Part shown: positions 50,350-58,992 of the stretch, one piece after another
How the letters are laid out: each line of letters opens with the position of its first letter
How positions within the stretch are numbered: position 1 is the stretch's first letter
NCBI GenBank assembly: GCA_947456825.1
Contig: CANGTM010000003.1
Span: 1 to 61,586, forward strand
Direction: 5' to 3'
From: Chitinophagaceae bacterium
GTDB taxonomy: Bacteria > Bacteroidota > Bacteroidia > Chitinophagales > Chitinophagaceae
DNA: 61,586 nucleotides
Program-made: the position numbers and the translations under genes
Notes under the pieces: model-generated
The model's input: only the letters and a program-made list of their open reading frames with translations
The model's database searches: none
What the model was told of the DNA's origin: nothing

Positions 50350-53016
50350 ATGGCCAATAAGCTTCGTAAAACCGCTGCCAAAACCGAATCTGCCGCCAAG
50401 CCTTCTACCAAAGAGCTTAGAGATTTTACCACTGAGAAAGACGCCCCGATGGACTGGGTCGCGCTCGCTCGCGATGAGCGAACCCTAAAAATAGTTGGAG
50501 TCGTTTTTTTGGTCCTGTCTATTTTTTTGTTCATTTCCTTTGCTTCATACCTGTTTACGTGGAAGCAAGACCAAGCTATTGCCCAACAGGGATTTTCGGC
50601 TCTTCTTTACGAAGAGAAGCCTGCTCTAAATTGGCTCGGACGATTAGGTGCTGTGGTTTCTCATTTTTTCTTCTTTAAGGCTTTTGGTGTCGCCTCCTTT
50701 TTGGTCTGTACCTTCTTTTTTGTAGTAGGTGTTAATTTATTATTTCGGCAAAAAGTGTTTTCAATTTGGCGAAATCTAAAATATGTTACTATCGGTACTA
50801 CCGTTTTATCCGTATCGATGTCCTACCTTTTTTCAACAAGCGCTTTTGCCTTTGGGGGTGGAGTAGGAAATTTGTTGTCGCGCGAGCTAGAGGGCGCATT
50901 GGGCGTTATCGGAGCCGGCGCCGCATTACTTTTGATCGTAACGGCCTATGTTATCTGGCAGTTCAATCCCCGTTTTACCATTCCAAAAAGAAATGCTGTC
51001 GCAGAAGAGCCCGCCTCACCGGAAGGTGATGTTGATGCCGATGCGTCAGCCACCGGCGAAGAAGTAGCCGTGGCGGCCATGATGACGCTGCAACAAGAGG
51101 AAAATACAAAAGAAGAGGTCAAGCCTCTCTCGTCCTCCTTTGTACCGCCAGTTACGGGGCAAACCATCAATGATCTTTATGCAGCGGGGGCCGGTGCTAT
51201 TCAGTATCACGAGGATATTCCCGCAGCGGAACAAGCAACTCAGCCATCTGCCGATGAGGCGGTTTCTTTGCAAGAGGAGTCATTATCCGCAGACCAGATC
51301 GAGCCCGCCTCCATCATCAGCGGTCCTATAGATCTACCCTTGGAGACTACTACTGCTCCTCAGGGCGACGATACAGAGGAGATCGAGCAGGAAGAGGAGG
51401 TGCCTCCTGTGGATACTTCCGTACCCGAGGGAGATCTGGAGCTTGAGATAAAGACCACGCCACTGGATGCCGCGATCGAAGAAGAGGTCGTTGTGGAAAA
51501 CCTGCCCCCCTATGAACCTACGCTCGACCTGAGTAATTATAAATATCCTTCACTTAATTTGCTGGAACAACACGGGTCCGATAAGATCGTACAAGATAAC
51601 AATGACCTGGAAAATCAAAAAAACCAGATCATCAATACGCTGCGTAATTACGCTATCGAGATCCAAAAGATCAGTGCCACTATTGGGCCAACGGTCACGT
51701 TATATGAGATCGTTCCGGCCCCTGGCGTTCGAATTTCTCGCATCAAAAATCTGGAGGACGATATTGCTCTTAGTCTGGCGGCACTCGGAATCAGGATCAT
51801 TGCCCCCATTCCCGGAAAAGGAACCATTGGTATAGAGGTGCCCAATATCAAAAAGACGGTGGTTAGTATGAGAAGCCTGCTGTCTTCGGAAAAGTTTCAG
51901 CACAATAATTATAGTTTGCCGATCGGGATAGGAAAGCGCATCGATAATGAAAATTATATCGTTGACCTTACCTCAATGCCTCACTTGCTGATGGCCGGTG
52001 CTACCGGGCAAGGAAAATCCGTCGGATTGAACGCCATACTGGTATCGCTGCTCTTTAAAAAACATCCCTCGCAGCTCAAATTCGTGCTTATCGATCCCAA
52101 GAAAGTGGAGTTGAGCATTTACCGTCACATTGAAAAACATTTTTTGGCTAAGCTGCCCGGAGAAGAGGATGCCATCATCACCGATACCAAGAAGGTGATC
52201 CATACGCTCAATGCGCTTTGTATTGAAATGGATAACCGATATGACCTGTTAAAAGAGGCTGGTGCTCGAAATATCAAGGAGTACAACGAAAAGTTCATCA
52301 AGCGAAAACTCAATCCGCAAAAAGGACACCAGTTTTTACCCTTTATCGTACTCGTTATCGATGAGTTTGCCGATCTGATCATGACGGCCGGCAAGGAAGT
52401 GGAGACACCGATTACCCGGTTGGCCCAGCTGGCTCGAGCCATAGGCATCCATCTTATCATCGCTACGCAACGTCCCTCTGTGAATATCATCACCGGCACT
52501 ATCAAGGCCAATTTTCCGGCGCGTATCGCCTTTAAGGTGTCTTCTAAGATTGATTCCCGCACCATTCTAGATACCGGAGGAGCCGAGCAACTGATCGGAA
52601 AGGGAGATATGCTGATCTCTCACCATGGCGAACTGACCCGCTTGCAGTGTGCTTTCGTAGATACGCCAGAGGTCGAACAGGTCGTTGATTTTATCAGTGA
52701 GCAGCAGGGCTATCCACAGGCTTTCTTATTGCCGGAGTATGTTGACGAAAAAGAAATGGAGGGGCGTGAGCTTGATATGGGCGATCGCGATTCACTTTTT
52801 GAAGATGCGGCCCGTTTGATCGTGCAGCACCAGAGCGGTTCTACTTCTTTGTTGCAGCGCCGAATGAAACTGGGCTATAACCGGGCCGGTCGTTTGATGG
52901 ATCAATTAGAAATTGCCGGTATTGTAGGCCCTGCCCAGGGCAGTAAGCCTCGTGATGTGCTGGTCAAGACCGAGGCCGACCTGCAGCGGCATCTGGATCC
53001 CTCGGGTCTAGGGTAA
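50350..53016 (+). CDS. ftsK: DNA translocase FtsK/SpoIIIE
   Basis: FtsK pumps DNA at the septum during chromosome separation. The 888-residue protein begins MANKLRKTAAKTE, with the ATG at 50350 chosen since the frame further up lies in DUF423. Four membrane helices lie in the first ~200 residues (for example VVFLVLSIFLFISFASYLF). An acidic, low-complexity linker (residues ~220-400, rich in Glu/Thr/Pro) follows. The motor has LLMAGATGQGKSVGLNAILV near 545, VLVIDEFADLIMTAGKEVE near 671, and ATQRPSVNIITGTIKANFPA near 710. The C-terminal winged-helix gamma domain (LLQRRMKLGYNRAGRLMDQL) reads polar DNA sites such as KOPS. Confidence 0.95.
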   Translation: MANKLRKTAAKTESAAKPSTKELRDFTTEKDAPMDWVALARDERTLKIVGVVFLVLSIFLFISFASYLFTWKQDQAIAQQGFSALLYEEKPALNWLGRLGAVVSHFFFFKAFGVASFLVCTFFFVVGVNLLFRQKVFSIWRNLKYVTIGTTVLSVSMSYLFSTSAFAFGGGVGNLLSRELEGALGVIGAGAALLLIVTAYVIWQFNPRFTIPKRNAVAEEPASPEGDVDADASATGEEVAVAAMMTLQQEENTKEEVKPLSSSFVPPVTGQTINDLYAAGAGAIQYHEDIPAAEQATQPSADEAVSLQEESLSADQIEPASIISGPIDLPLETTTAPQGDDTEEIEQEEEVPPVDTSVPEGDLELEIKTTPLDAAIEEEVVVENLPPYEPTLDLSNYKYPSLNLLEQHGSDKIVQDNNDLENQKNQIINTLRNYAIEIQKISATIGPTVTLYEIVPAPGVRISRIKNLEDDIALSLAALGIRIIAPIPGKGTIGIEVPNIKKTVVSMRSLLSSEKFQHNNYSLPIGIGKRIDNENYIVDLTSMPHLLMAGATGQGKSVGLNAILVSLLFKKHPSQLKFVLIDPKKVELSIYRHIEKHFLAKLPGEEDAIITDTKKVIHTLNALCIEMDNRYDLLKEAGARNIKEYNEKFIKRKLNPQKGHQFLPFIVLVIDEFADLIMTAGKEVETPITRLAQLARAIGIHLIIATQRPSVNIITGTIKANFPARIAFKVSSKIDSRTILDTGGAEQLIGKGDMLISHHGELTRLQCAFVDTPEVEQVVDFISEQQGYPQAFLLPEYVDEKEMEGRELDMGDRDSLFEDAARLIVQHQSGSTSLLQRRMKLGYNRAGRLMDQLEIAGIVGPAQGSKPRDVLVKTEADLQRHLDPSGLG

Positions 53017-53090
53017 CTGTTAGTATATTGTTAACCCAGCGCTGCTTAGCAAGACCTTAGGCCAGGCTGCGTCTAATTAGGGTTTTGGTC

Positions 53091-53098
53091 TATATTTG
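53091..53098 (+). promoter_or_regulatory. -7 promoter box for the LolA-like gene
   Basis: TATATTTG is exact and lies 30 bp before the ATG at 53129. Confidence 0.65.
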
Positions 53099-53128
53099 CG
53101 CCACCTTTTGCTACCGTAAAAAACCCGC

Positions 53129-53794
53129 ATGAAAAAAGCTCTTGTTGCTTCTCTTTTGGTCCTTTTGCAAAGCAGCTTGCTCTTTGCCCAGACCAAGACC
53201 GCCTCTCGCAACGATCCGGAGGCTAAAAAGATCTTGGATGCTGTGAGTACCAAGTTCAAATCCTTTGCTACGGTACAAGCAGCCTTTACCTATAAGGTGG
53301 AGAATGCGGCCGGTAAGGTCTTGTCGTCGAAGACCGGAACCATTACCATGAAGGGTACCAAGTATCGTCTAAATTTTAGCGGGCAAGAGATTATTTGTAA
53401 TGGAACCACGGTTTGGAATGTGGACAAAGCCGCCAACGAGGTTACGATCAATACGCTCGATGCGTCGAGCGGAATGATCACACCGCAAAAGTTGTTCTCT
53501 AATTTTTACGACAAGGATTTTCTCTACGTATTAAACGGCGATAAAAAAGTAGGGGCTAAAGTAGTGCAAGAGATTCAGCTGACCCCGGTAGACAAGTCAA
53601 AGAATTTCCACACGGTCTTTTTACAGGTTGACAAAGTGGCCAAGACGATGTACAGTACCAGAGTGCTTGAAAATGCGGGTAACCGCTATTCGTATACGGT
53701 AAACAGTATGAAGACCAACTTGCCGGCCGCCGATGCACTGTTCGCTTTCGACAAAGCCAAATATCCCGGCATCAACATAGAGGATCTTAGATAA
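53129..53794 (+). CDS. lolA: LolA-like outer-membrane lipoprotein carrier protein
   Basis: The 221-residue periplasmic protein has a signal peptide (MKKALVASLLVLLQSSLLFA). The LolA-like fold follows: DAVSTKFKSFATVQAAFTYK near residue 37, KTGTITMKGTKYRLNFSGQE near 68, CNGTTVWNVDKAANEV near 90, and SGMITPQKLFSNFYDKDFL near 113. LolA carries lipoproteins across the periplasm. It follows ftsK by 112 bp, and this ftsK-lolA neighbourhood is also seen in other phyla. The 3' end overlaps convergent kdsA by 8 bp. Confidence 0.88.
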   Translation: MKKALVASLLVLLQSSLLFAQTKTASRNDPEAKKILDAVSTKFKSFATVQAAFTYKVENAAGKVLSSKTGTITMKGTKYRLNFSGQEIICNGTTVWNVDKAANEVTINTLDASSGMITPQKLFSNFYDKDFLYVLNGDKKVGAKVVQEIQLTPVDKSKNFHTVFLQVDKVAKTMYSTRVLENAGNRYSYTVNSMKTNLPAADALFAFDKAKYPGINIEDLR

Positions 53795-54608
53795 CCGCTT
53801 CGCGGATCCGTACCAACTTTTCCAGAAGGGCTTCCATTTTATCGAGTGCCAGCATATTGGCTCCATCGCTTTTAGCAGTGGCGGGCGAAGGGTGTGTCTC
53901 TATAAATAGGCCGGATGCTCCCGCACCAATGGCGGCACTAGCGAGGGTTTCGATCAATGCAGGAAGCCCGCCTGTAACACCGACCGTCTGGTTCGGTTGT
54001 TGAAGTGAATGGGTGACATCCATCACAACCGGATATCCTAACTCTCTCATCCAATACATATTCCTAAAGTCAACTACCAGATCTTGGTAACCAAAGGTGG
54101 TGCCTCTTTCGGTAAGGAGTATTTTCTCGTTTCCGGTATTTTTTACTTTTTCGGCGGCGAATTTCATGGCCGGGCCGCTCACAAATTGCCCTTTTTTTAT
54201 ATTGATGAACTTTCCGGTCCGGCCGGCAGCCTCCAACAGATCGGTCTGTCTGCACAGGAAGGCAGGAATTTGCAGTACGTCTGTGTATGGGGCCGCCATG
54301 GCAGCCTCTTCGGCAGTATGAATATCGGTAACGACCGGAAGTTGTAGTTGGGTACGCACTTGCTGTAATATCTCGAGAGCGGCTTTATCGCCAATGCCCG
54401 TAAAGGAATTGGCACTAGATCGATTGGCCTTTCTGTAAGAGGCCTTAAACACAAGCGGGATCTGTAATCGGTTGCAGATGTCTTTAAGGGTAGCGGCCGT
54501 TTCAAGGACCAGGCTTGCCGATTCTACCACACACGGACCCGCCAATAGGAAAAAGGAACGCTCATTATAGGATTGTCCGGTAAACAGGGGTTTCAGAAAC
54601 GGTGTCAT
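53787..54608 (-). CDS. kdsA: 3-deoxy-D-manno-octulosonate 8-phosphate synthase
   Basis: KdsA condenses PEP with arabinose-5-phosphate for Kdo, which links lipid A to the LPS core. The 273-residue protein has FFLLAGPCVVES near 19, KASYRKANRSS near 55, TDIHTAEEA near 95, INIKKGQFVSGPAMKFAAEK near 135, MDVTHSLQQP near 196 and LFIETHPSPATAKSDGANM near 233. The Cys in AGPC, plus the later His, Glu and Asp, mark the metal-dependent class II form, since class I has Asn there. A perfect -7 box ends 4 nt before the ATG. Confidence 0.95.
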   Translation of the reverse strand: MTPFLKPLFTGQSYNERSFFLLAGPCVVESASLVLETAATLKDICNRLQIPLVFKASYRKANRSSANSFTGIGDKAALEILQQVRTQLQLPVVTDIHTAEEAAMAAPYTDVLQIPAFLCRQTDLLEAAGRTGKFINIKKGQFVSGPAMKFAAEKVKNTGNEKILLTERGTTFGYQDLVVDFRNMYWMRELGYPVVMDVTHSLQQPNQTVGVTGGLPALIETLASAAIGAGASGLFIETHPSPATAKSDGANMLALDKMEALLEKLVRIREAVI

Positions 54609-54612
54609 GTTA

Positions 54613-54620
54613 CAAAAGTA
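54613..54620 (-). promoter_or_regulatory. -7 promoter box for kdsA
   Basis: Minus-strand TACTTTTG, exact, with only 4 nt to the ATG at 54608, so the kdsA message should be practically leaderless. Confidence 0.65.
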
Positions 54621-54624
54621 GTGC

Positions 54625-54632
54625 TAAGTTTG
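54625..54632 (+). promoter_or_regulatory. -7 promoter box for the threonine dehydrogenase gene
   Basis: TAAGTTTG is exact, 17 bp before the ATG at 54650, and 4 bp from the divergent kdsA box. The two promoters therefore must overlap in their -33 regions. Confidence 0.65.
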
Positions 54633-54649
54633 CCAAATAAAAATCAACC

Positions 54650-55591
54650 ATGCACAAAGAGAAGATTCTGGTGATCGGCGCCTCGGGCCAGATTGGTGTT
54701 GAACTAACGCTGGCGCTCCGAAAAATGCACGGTGCTGCCCAAGTGGTAGCGGCCGATCTGCGTGAGCAAAATCCGCTGCTGGCGGGTACAGGCCCTTATG
54801 TGTCGTTAGATGTCATGAACAAAGAAATGCTGCATGTACAGATCATTCGCCAGAACATCACCCAGGTATATCTGTTGGCCGCTATTCTTTCGGCAACGGG
54901 CGAAAAGAATCCATCGCTGGCCTGGAATCTCAATATGCAGGGTTTGCTCAATGTGCTAGATATTGCTCGCGAAGAAAAGCTCAGTAAAGTATTTTGGCCT
55001 TCTTCGATCGCCGTGTTTGGTCCCAGCTCCCCCCGTGTTAATTGCCCACAGCAAACGATCATCGAGCCCACTACCATTTATGGCATCAGTAAGTATGCCG
55101 GAGAGTTTTGGTGTAATTATTACTGGCAACGCTATGGGGTCGATGTCAGAAGTCTTCGCTATCCCGGACTTATCTCTTACAAATCGGCGCCAGGCGGGGG
55201 TACCACCGACTATGCCGTAGAGATATACCATGAGGCTTTGTCCCAGCGTTCGTATACTTGTTTCTTGAAGCAGGATACGTACTTGCCTATGATGTATATG
55301 CCTGATGCCATTCGGGCAACGATAGAGCTGATGGAAGCGCCCGCAGATCGGATCTCTGTTCGTACCTCTTATAATTTGTCGGCTATGAGTTTTTCTCCGG
55401 CTGAGATCGCTGTATCCATTCAAAAGCAAATTCCTGATTTTCGAATGGCTTATCAGCCTGATTACCGACAGTCCATCGCAGACAGCTGGCCGCAGAGTAT
55501 CGACGATAGTGTGGCAAGACGAGATTGGGGTTGGAAACATGAGTACGATCTGGATGCCATGACCGTTGACATGCTTCAAAACCTTGGATGA
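54650..55591 (+). CDS. L-threonine 3-dehydrogenase, NAD-dependent, epimerase-like type
   Basis: The 313-residue protein is an extended SDR. NAD binding is at ILVIGASGQIGVELTLAL (residues 6-23), the catalytic Tyr and Lys are in YGISKYAGEFW near 144, and the SSIAVFG strand holds the Ser near 116. The segment LRYPGLISYKSAPGGGTTDY near 174, followed by AVEIYHEAL, is the signature by which this group is told from UDP-galactose epimerases. Threonine is oxidised to 2-amino-3-ketobutyrate. The partner Kbl ligase is not in the window. Confidence 0.9.
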   Translation: MHKEKILVIGASGQIGVELTLALRKMHGAAQVVAADLREQNPLLAGTGPYVSLDVMNKEMLHVQIIRQNITQVYLLAAILSATGEKNPSLAWNLNMQGLLNVLDIAREEKLSKVFWPSSIAVFGPSSPRVNCPQQTIIEPTTIYGISKYAGEFWCNYYWQRYGVDVRSLRYPGLISYKSAPGGGTTDYAVEIYHEALSQRSYTCFLKQDTYLPMMYMPDAIRATIELMEAPADRISVRTSYNLSAMSFSPAEIAVSIQKQIPDFRMAYQPDYRQSIADSWPQSIDDSVARRDWGWKHEYDLDAMTVDMLQNLG

Positions 55592-55629
55592 TCGGTAGAT
55601 CGGATTCGCTTTCGAAATGCCTTTGTCCT

Positions 55630-56118
55630 TTAGGGGTTCTTTTCTGTTGATAGCAGCATACGGACGATCTCCTCTAAATAGTGCCGGTCCTCATCATCAA
55701 AATCGGCATGTTTTGTGCTATCGACATCCAAAACGCCCATGACCTGCCCATTTTTACAAAGCGGAACAACGATCTCGGAGTTTGACAAACTGCTGCAGGC
55801 AATATGGCCGGGAAAGCTGTGCACATCCTCTACTACAATGGTTTTTTCTTGTTGCCAGCATGTACCACAAACGCCTCTTCCTTTTTTTATACGGGTGCAG
55901 GCTACCGGACCCTGAAACGGGCCTAACACCAATTCGTCTTGCTTTACTACGTAAAAGCCCACCCAAAGCCAGCCAAATTGTTCTTTGAGCGCCGCACAGG
56001 TGTTGGCCATGTTAGCAACAAAATCGGTCTCGCCCGATAGCAGTCCTTGCAATTGGGGAAGTAGATTTTGATATTGCTCCGCTTTGGTACCTTTACTGAT
56101 AGTTAAATCTTCTGCCAT
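55630..56118 (-). CDS. GAF domain protein, free methionine-(R)-sulfoxide reductase type
   Basis: The 162-residue GAF protein resembles fRMsr enzymes: WLWVGFYVVKQDELVLGPFQ near residue 66, CTRIKKGRGVCGTCWQQEKT near 90 with the catalytic Cys pair, and VVPLCKNGQVMGVLDVDS near 133. Both cysteines of the CGTCW motif and a further one at PVACTRI are present, as needed for the disulfide mechanism. The ATG at 56118 is used. A longer frame would begin inside the divergent gene. Its -7 box ends 5 nt upstream. Confidence 0.88.
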   Translation of the reverse strand: MAEDLTISKGTKAEQYQNLLPQLQGLLSGETDFVANMANTCAALKEQFGWLWVGFYVVKQDELVLGPFQGPVACTRIKKGRGVCGTCWQQEKTIVVEDVHSFPGHIACSSLSNSEIVVPLCKNGQVMGVLDVDSTKHADFDDEDRHYLEEIVRMLLSTEKNP

Positions 56119-56123
56119 AGTTG

Positions 56124-56131
56124 CAAAGATA
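56124..56131 (-). promoter_or_regulatory. -7 promoter box for the GAF gene
   Basis: Minus-strand TATCTTTG, exact, with 5 nt to the ATG at 56118, so very little leader is expected. Confidence 0.65.
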
Positions 56132-56163
56132 GAATCCCCCGGGCTTAGTAACTTTATTTCAAT

Positions 56164-58983
56164 ATGCCTGCTATGCGTTTTCTTTTCGTATTGATCGGAT
56201 TTTTTTTGTTGCAGACCGCTTCTTACGGGCAACCGTATGGAGGTAATCCGTCCCGACAGAAGTGGAGGCAACTTGTAACGGATAGTGCCCGCATTATTTA
56301 TCCTCCGGGTTTAGATAGCCAGGCACAGCGCTCTATGGCGTTAATACGCCGACTGGCTGCATACGATTCGTTTCGTCTGGGCAGGCAACTAAAGCCCATT
56401 GACATCATCTTGCAACATAGCCCCGTTATCTCCAACGCTTATGTTCAACTGGGGCCTTTTCGCAGTGAATGGATGTTGATGCCCAACCTCAATAATTTTA
56501 GTACGGGAACACTGGGGTGGAGCGATTTGCTGGCTCTGCATGAATATCGGCATGTGGAACAAATCAACAACATGAATACGGGGCTAAGTAAAGCCGCCCG
56601 TATTTTACTAGGAGAGCAGGGATATGATCTTGCCATCAATACGGCCGTTCCGAATTGGTTCTTTGAGGGAGATGCCACTTGGCAAGAATCGGCATTAAGT
56701 CTACAGGGCAGGGGACGATTACCTCAATTTCTGAATGCATTTCCGGCGCTTTGGCAAGGAGGTAAAAATTATTCATGGTTAAAGCTTCGCAACGGATCTT
56801 TTAAAGATGTAGTTCCTGATCATTATGAGTTGGGCTATCTCTTGGTCAATTACGGCGTGGCCATGTATGGCGAAAAATTTTGGCCTACGGTCATAAAAAG
56901 GGCTGCTTCGTTCTCATCTGTACTCTATCCTTTTCAACAAGCAGTCTCCAAGACAGCAGGGTTATCGTATGCGCAATTCAGAAAAAATGCCTTTGCCTGG
57001 TATAAAGAAAAGCAACCTGTGGCTGAGCCATCCGTACCTGTCTGGTTGCTCAAAACGGAAACACGCTACGCCACCGACCGCCAATATCCTTTTTGGGTAG
57101 GCGGTGACACCTTGCTTCTTCAGAAGAGTAGTCGCATTCACCGACCGGGCTTTTATCTGGTAACCAAGAACAAGGAACATCTGTTGCGTACACTTGATAT
57201 TTCGCTGGACCAGCCTTTTAGTTATCGAAATGGAAAGCTCGTTTATGCCGCCTACGAAAAAGATCCTCGTTGGCATTGGGTAAGCTACAGCTCGCTACGC
57301 ATCGTTGATGTGCATACCGGAAAGCAGACGAAGCTGACTCATCATACCCGTTATTTTACCCCCGATATTGCGCCTGGGCTCGATAGGGTCATAGCGGTAC
57401 AGGTAAATGAGTCAGGTAAGGCTTCGCTGGAACTTCTCTCTGCCAGCGATGGAAAACAAATCGCCTCTTATGCATCACCCGACGGTCATTTGTATACGGA
57501 CCCAAAATTCTTGTCCGATACAGCCGTAGTGGCGGCTATTCGTGATCAGCGCGGTGCCATGGCCTTAGTGCGACTTTCACTAGGTACCGGGCATCAAGAA
57601 TTATTGACCCCCTTTTTGCCGTATTCGCTGGGCTTTTTACAACCGTATGAGGGATCGGTCTTTTTTACGGCCGGCTTTAGTGGTAACGACCATATTTATT
57701 GTCTTCGTTTGCAGGACAGAACGGTGTGGCAGGTTACCAATGGTGGACTTGGAAAGTACAATGTGCATGCTGGCTTGGATAAGCTGTATTGGTCCGAGCC
57801 CACGGCGGAAGGGCTTCAGGTGAGGGTGGCCGCTGCCGAGCCTGACCGGTGGCAGTGGGTTTCTCTCGATTCGATATACAGCGCAACTATTTATTCAGTA
57901 GCCGGTGCACAGGCAGGAGATCTTTCACTGTTGTCACAATTTGCCACCACTCGTAGTTCGAATGATACGATTTCCTCCTCTCGCTATAAAAAATCTACCG
58001 GTTTATTTAATTTTCATAGCTGGCGTCCTGATTACCAAGATCCACTGTTTCGATTCGCTCTTTATGGAGAAAATGTGCTAAGCACCTTGCAAACTGAGGT
58101 TGCTTATGAGTACAATGAAAATGAGCGGAGTCATTCATTTGGCGCTTCGGGTACATATGCTGGATGGTTTCCACAGCTTACGCTGGGTACTAACTATACC
58201 ATTGAGCGTTCGGCCATGGTAAGAGGAGTGCGAAGAGCTTGGTCGCAACTCGATACCCGACTGGGAGTGAGCATTCCGTTGCAGGATATCAAAGGAAGGG
58301 TGTACCGAAATCTGTCAGTAGGAAGTTACTACGTGCTCCGTAACGACATGTACAAGGGTCCTCACCGTGATAGCTTGGGTTCTGTCACCTTTGGCTACCT
58401 GATGCATAGTGCTCAATTTTCAGTAGGTGTGCAGCAGGCCTTACAGCATATTTTTCCACGTTTTGGAGCTAGCGTGAGCTTGCTTGGGCAGCATAGTGTC
58501 TCGTCTTTCGATGGGCGTCAGTTCAATGCAGCGGCCAACGTTTATCTGCCGGGTCTTTCGCACCGTCACCATCTCGTGTTGCAGGGGGCCTGGCAAGAAC
58601 GAGACACCCTTGGGCAGTTAAGTTTTGGAAATCGGTTAGCGTACAGCCGGGGATATGTGGGTCGCAATTTCAGCAGGATGTTGAAGACAGGGGTTAACTA
58701 TCATTTTCCTATTTGGTTACCCGACTTCGGGATTGCCAGCATTGCCTATATAAACCGGGTCAGGGCCAACTTATTTTACGATCATACCCTGGTTTACTCC
58801 CGCAATAAGCAGCAGACAGCCATGCAACGCAGCACGGGTGCCGAAGTTTTCTTTGATATGAAGTGGTGGAACCAGCACCCCGTCAGTTTTGGATTTCGGG
58901 TCAACTATCTGATCGATCGTGATCAATTTGATGGTTATCGGGGGTGGTTTACCGAGTTCATCATGCCCGTTACGCTTTTTTGA
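56164..58983 (+). CDS. HExxH peptidase-like / beta-propeller / outer-membrane barrel protein
   Basis: The 939-residue protein has a signal peptide (RFLFVLIGFFLLQTASYG). About residues 30-270 look like a zinc peptidase domain: LLALHEYRHVEQINN holds HExxH at 126-130, and VPNWFFEGDATWQES supplies a likely third ligand Glu168. Residues ~290-620 read as short beta strands repeated like a TolB/WD-type propeller (FWVGGDTLLLQKSSR, LDRVIAVQVNESGK, GSVFFTAGFSGNDHI). From ~640 to the end, amphipathic strands with aromatic ends (ARLFYDH-type; final FTEFIMPVTLF) suggest an outer-membrane barrel of the surface-antigen kind. I know no name for this combination. ATGs at 56164 and 56173 are both possible starts; TAACTTTA (56149-56156) is one base off a -7 box. 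Confidence 0.7.
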   Translation: MPAMRFLFVLIGFFLLQTASYGQPYGGNPSRQKWRQLVTDSARIIYPPGLDSQAQRSMALIRRLAAYDSFRLGRQLKPIDIILQHSPVISNAYVQLGPFRSEWMLMPNLNNFSTGTLGWSDLLALHEYRHVEQINNMNTGLSKAARILLGEQGYDLAINTAVPNWFFEGDATWQESALSLQGRGRLPQFLNAFPALWQGGKNYSWLKLRNGSFKDVVPDHYELGYLLVNYGVAMYGEKFWPTVIKRAASFSSVLYPFQQAVSKTAGLSYAQFRKNAFAWYKEKQPVAEPSVPVWLLKTETRYATDRQYPFWVGGDTLLLQKSSRIHRPGFYLVTKNKEHLLRTLDISLDQPFSYRNGKLVYAAYEKDPRWHWVSYSSLRIVDVHTGKQTKLTHHTRYFTPDIAPGLDRVIAVQVNESGKASLELLSASDGKQIASYASPDGHLYTDPKFLSDTAVVAAIRDQRGAMALVRLSLGTGHQELLTPFLPYSLGFLQPYEGSVFFTAGFSGNDHIYCLRLQDRTVWQVTNGGLGKYNVHAGLDKLYWSEPTAEGLQVRVAAAEPDRWQWVSLDSIYSATIYSVAGAQAGDLSLLSQFATTRSSNDTISSSRYKKSTGLFNFHSWRPDYQDPLFRFALYGENVLSTLQTEVAYEYNENERSHSFGASGTYAGWFPQLTLGTNYTIERSAMVRGVRRAWSQLDTRLGVSIPLQDIKGRVYRNLSVGSYYVLRNDMYKGPHRDSLGSVTFGYLMHSAQFSVGVQQALQHIFPRFGASVSLLGQHSVSSFDGRQFNAAANVYLPGLSHRHHLVLQGAWQERDTLGQLSFGNRLAYSRGYVGRNFSRMLKTGVNYHFPIWLPDFGIASIAYINRVRANLFYDHTLVYSRNKQQTAMQRSTGAEVFFDMKWWNQHPVSFGFRVNYLIDRDQFDGYRGWFTEFIMPVTLF

Positions 58984-58992
58984 GCAGTGCGA

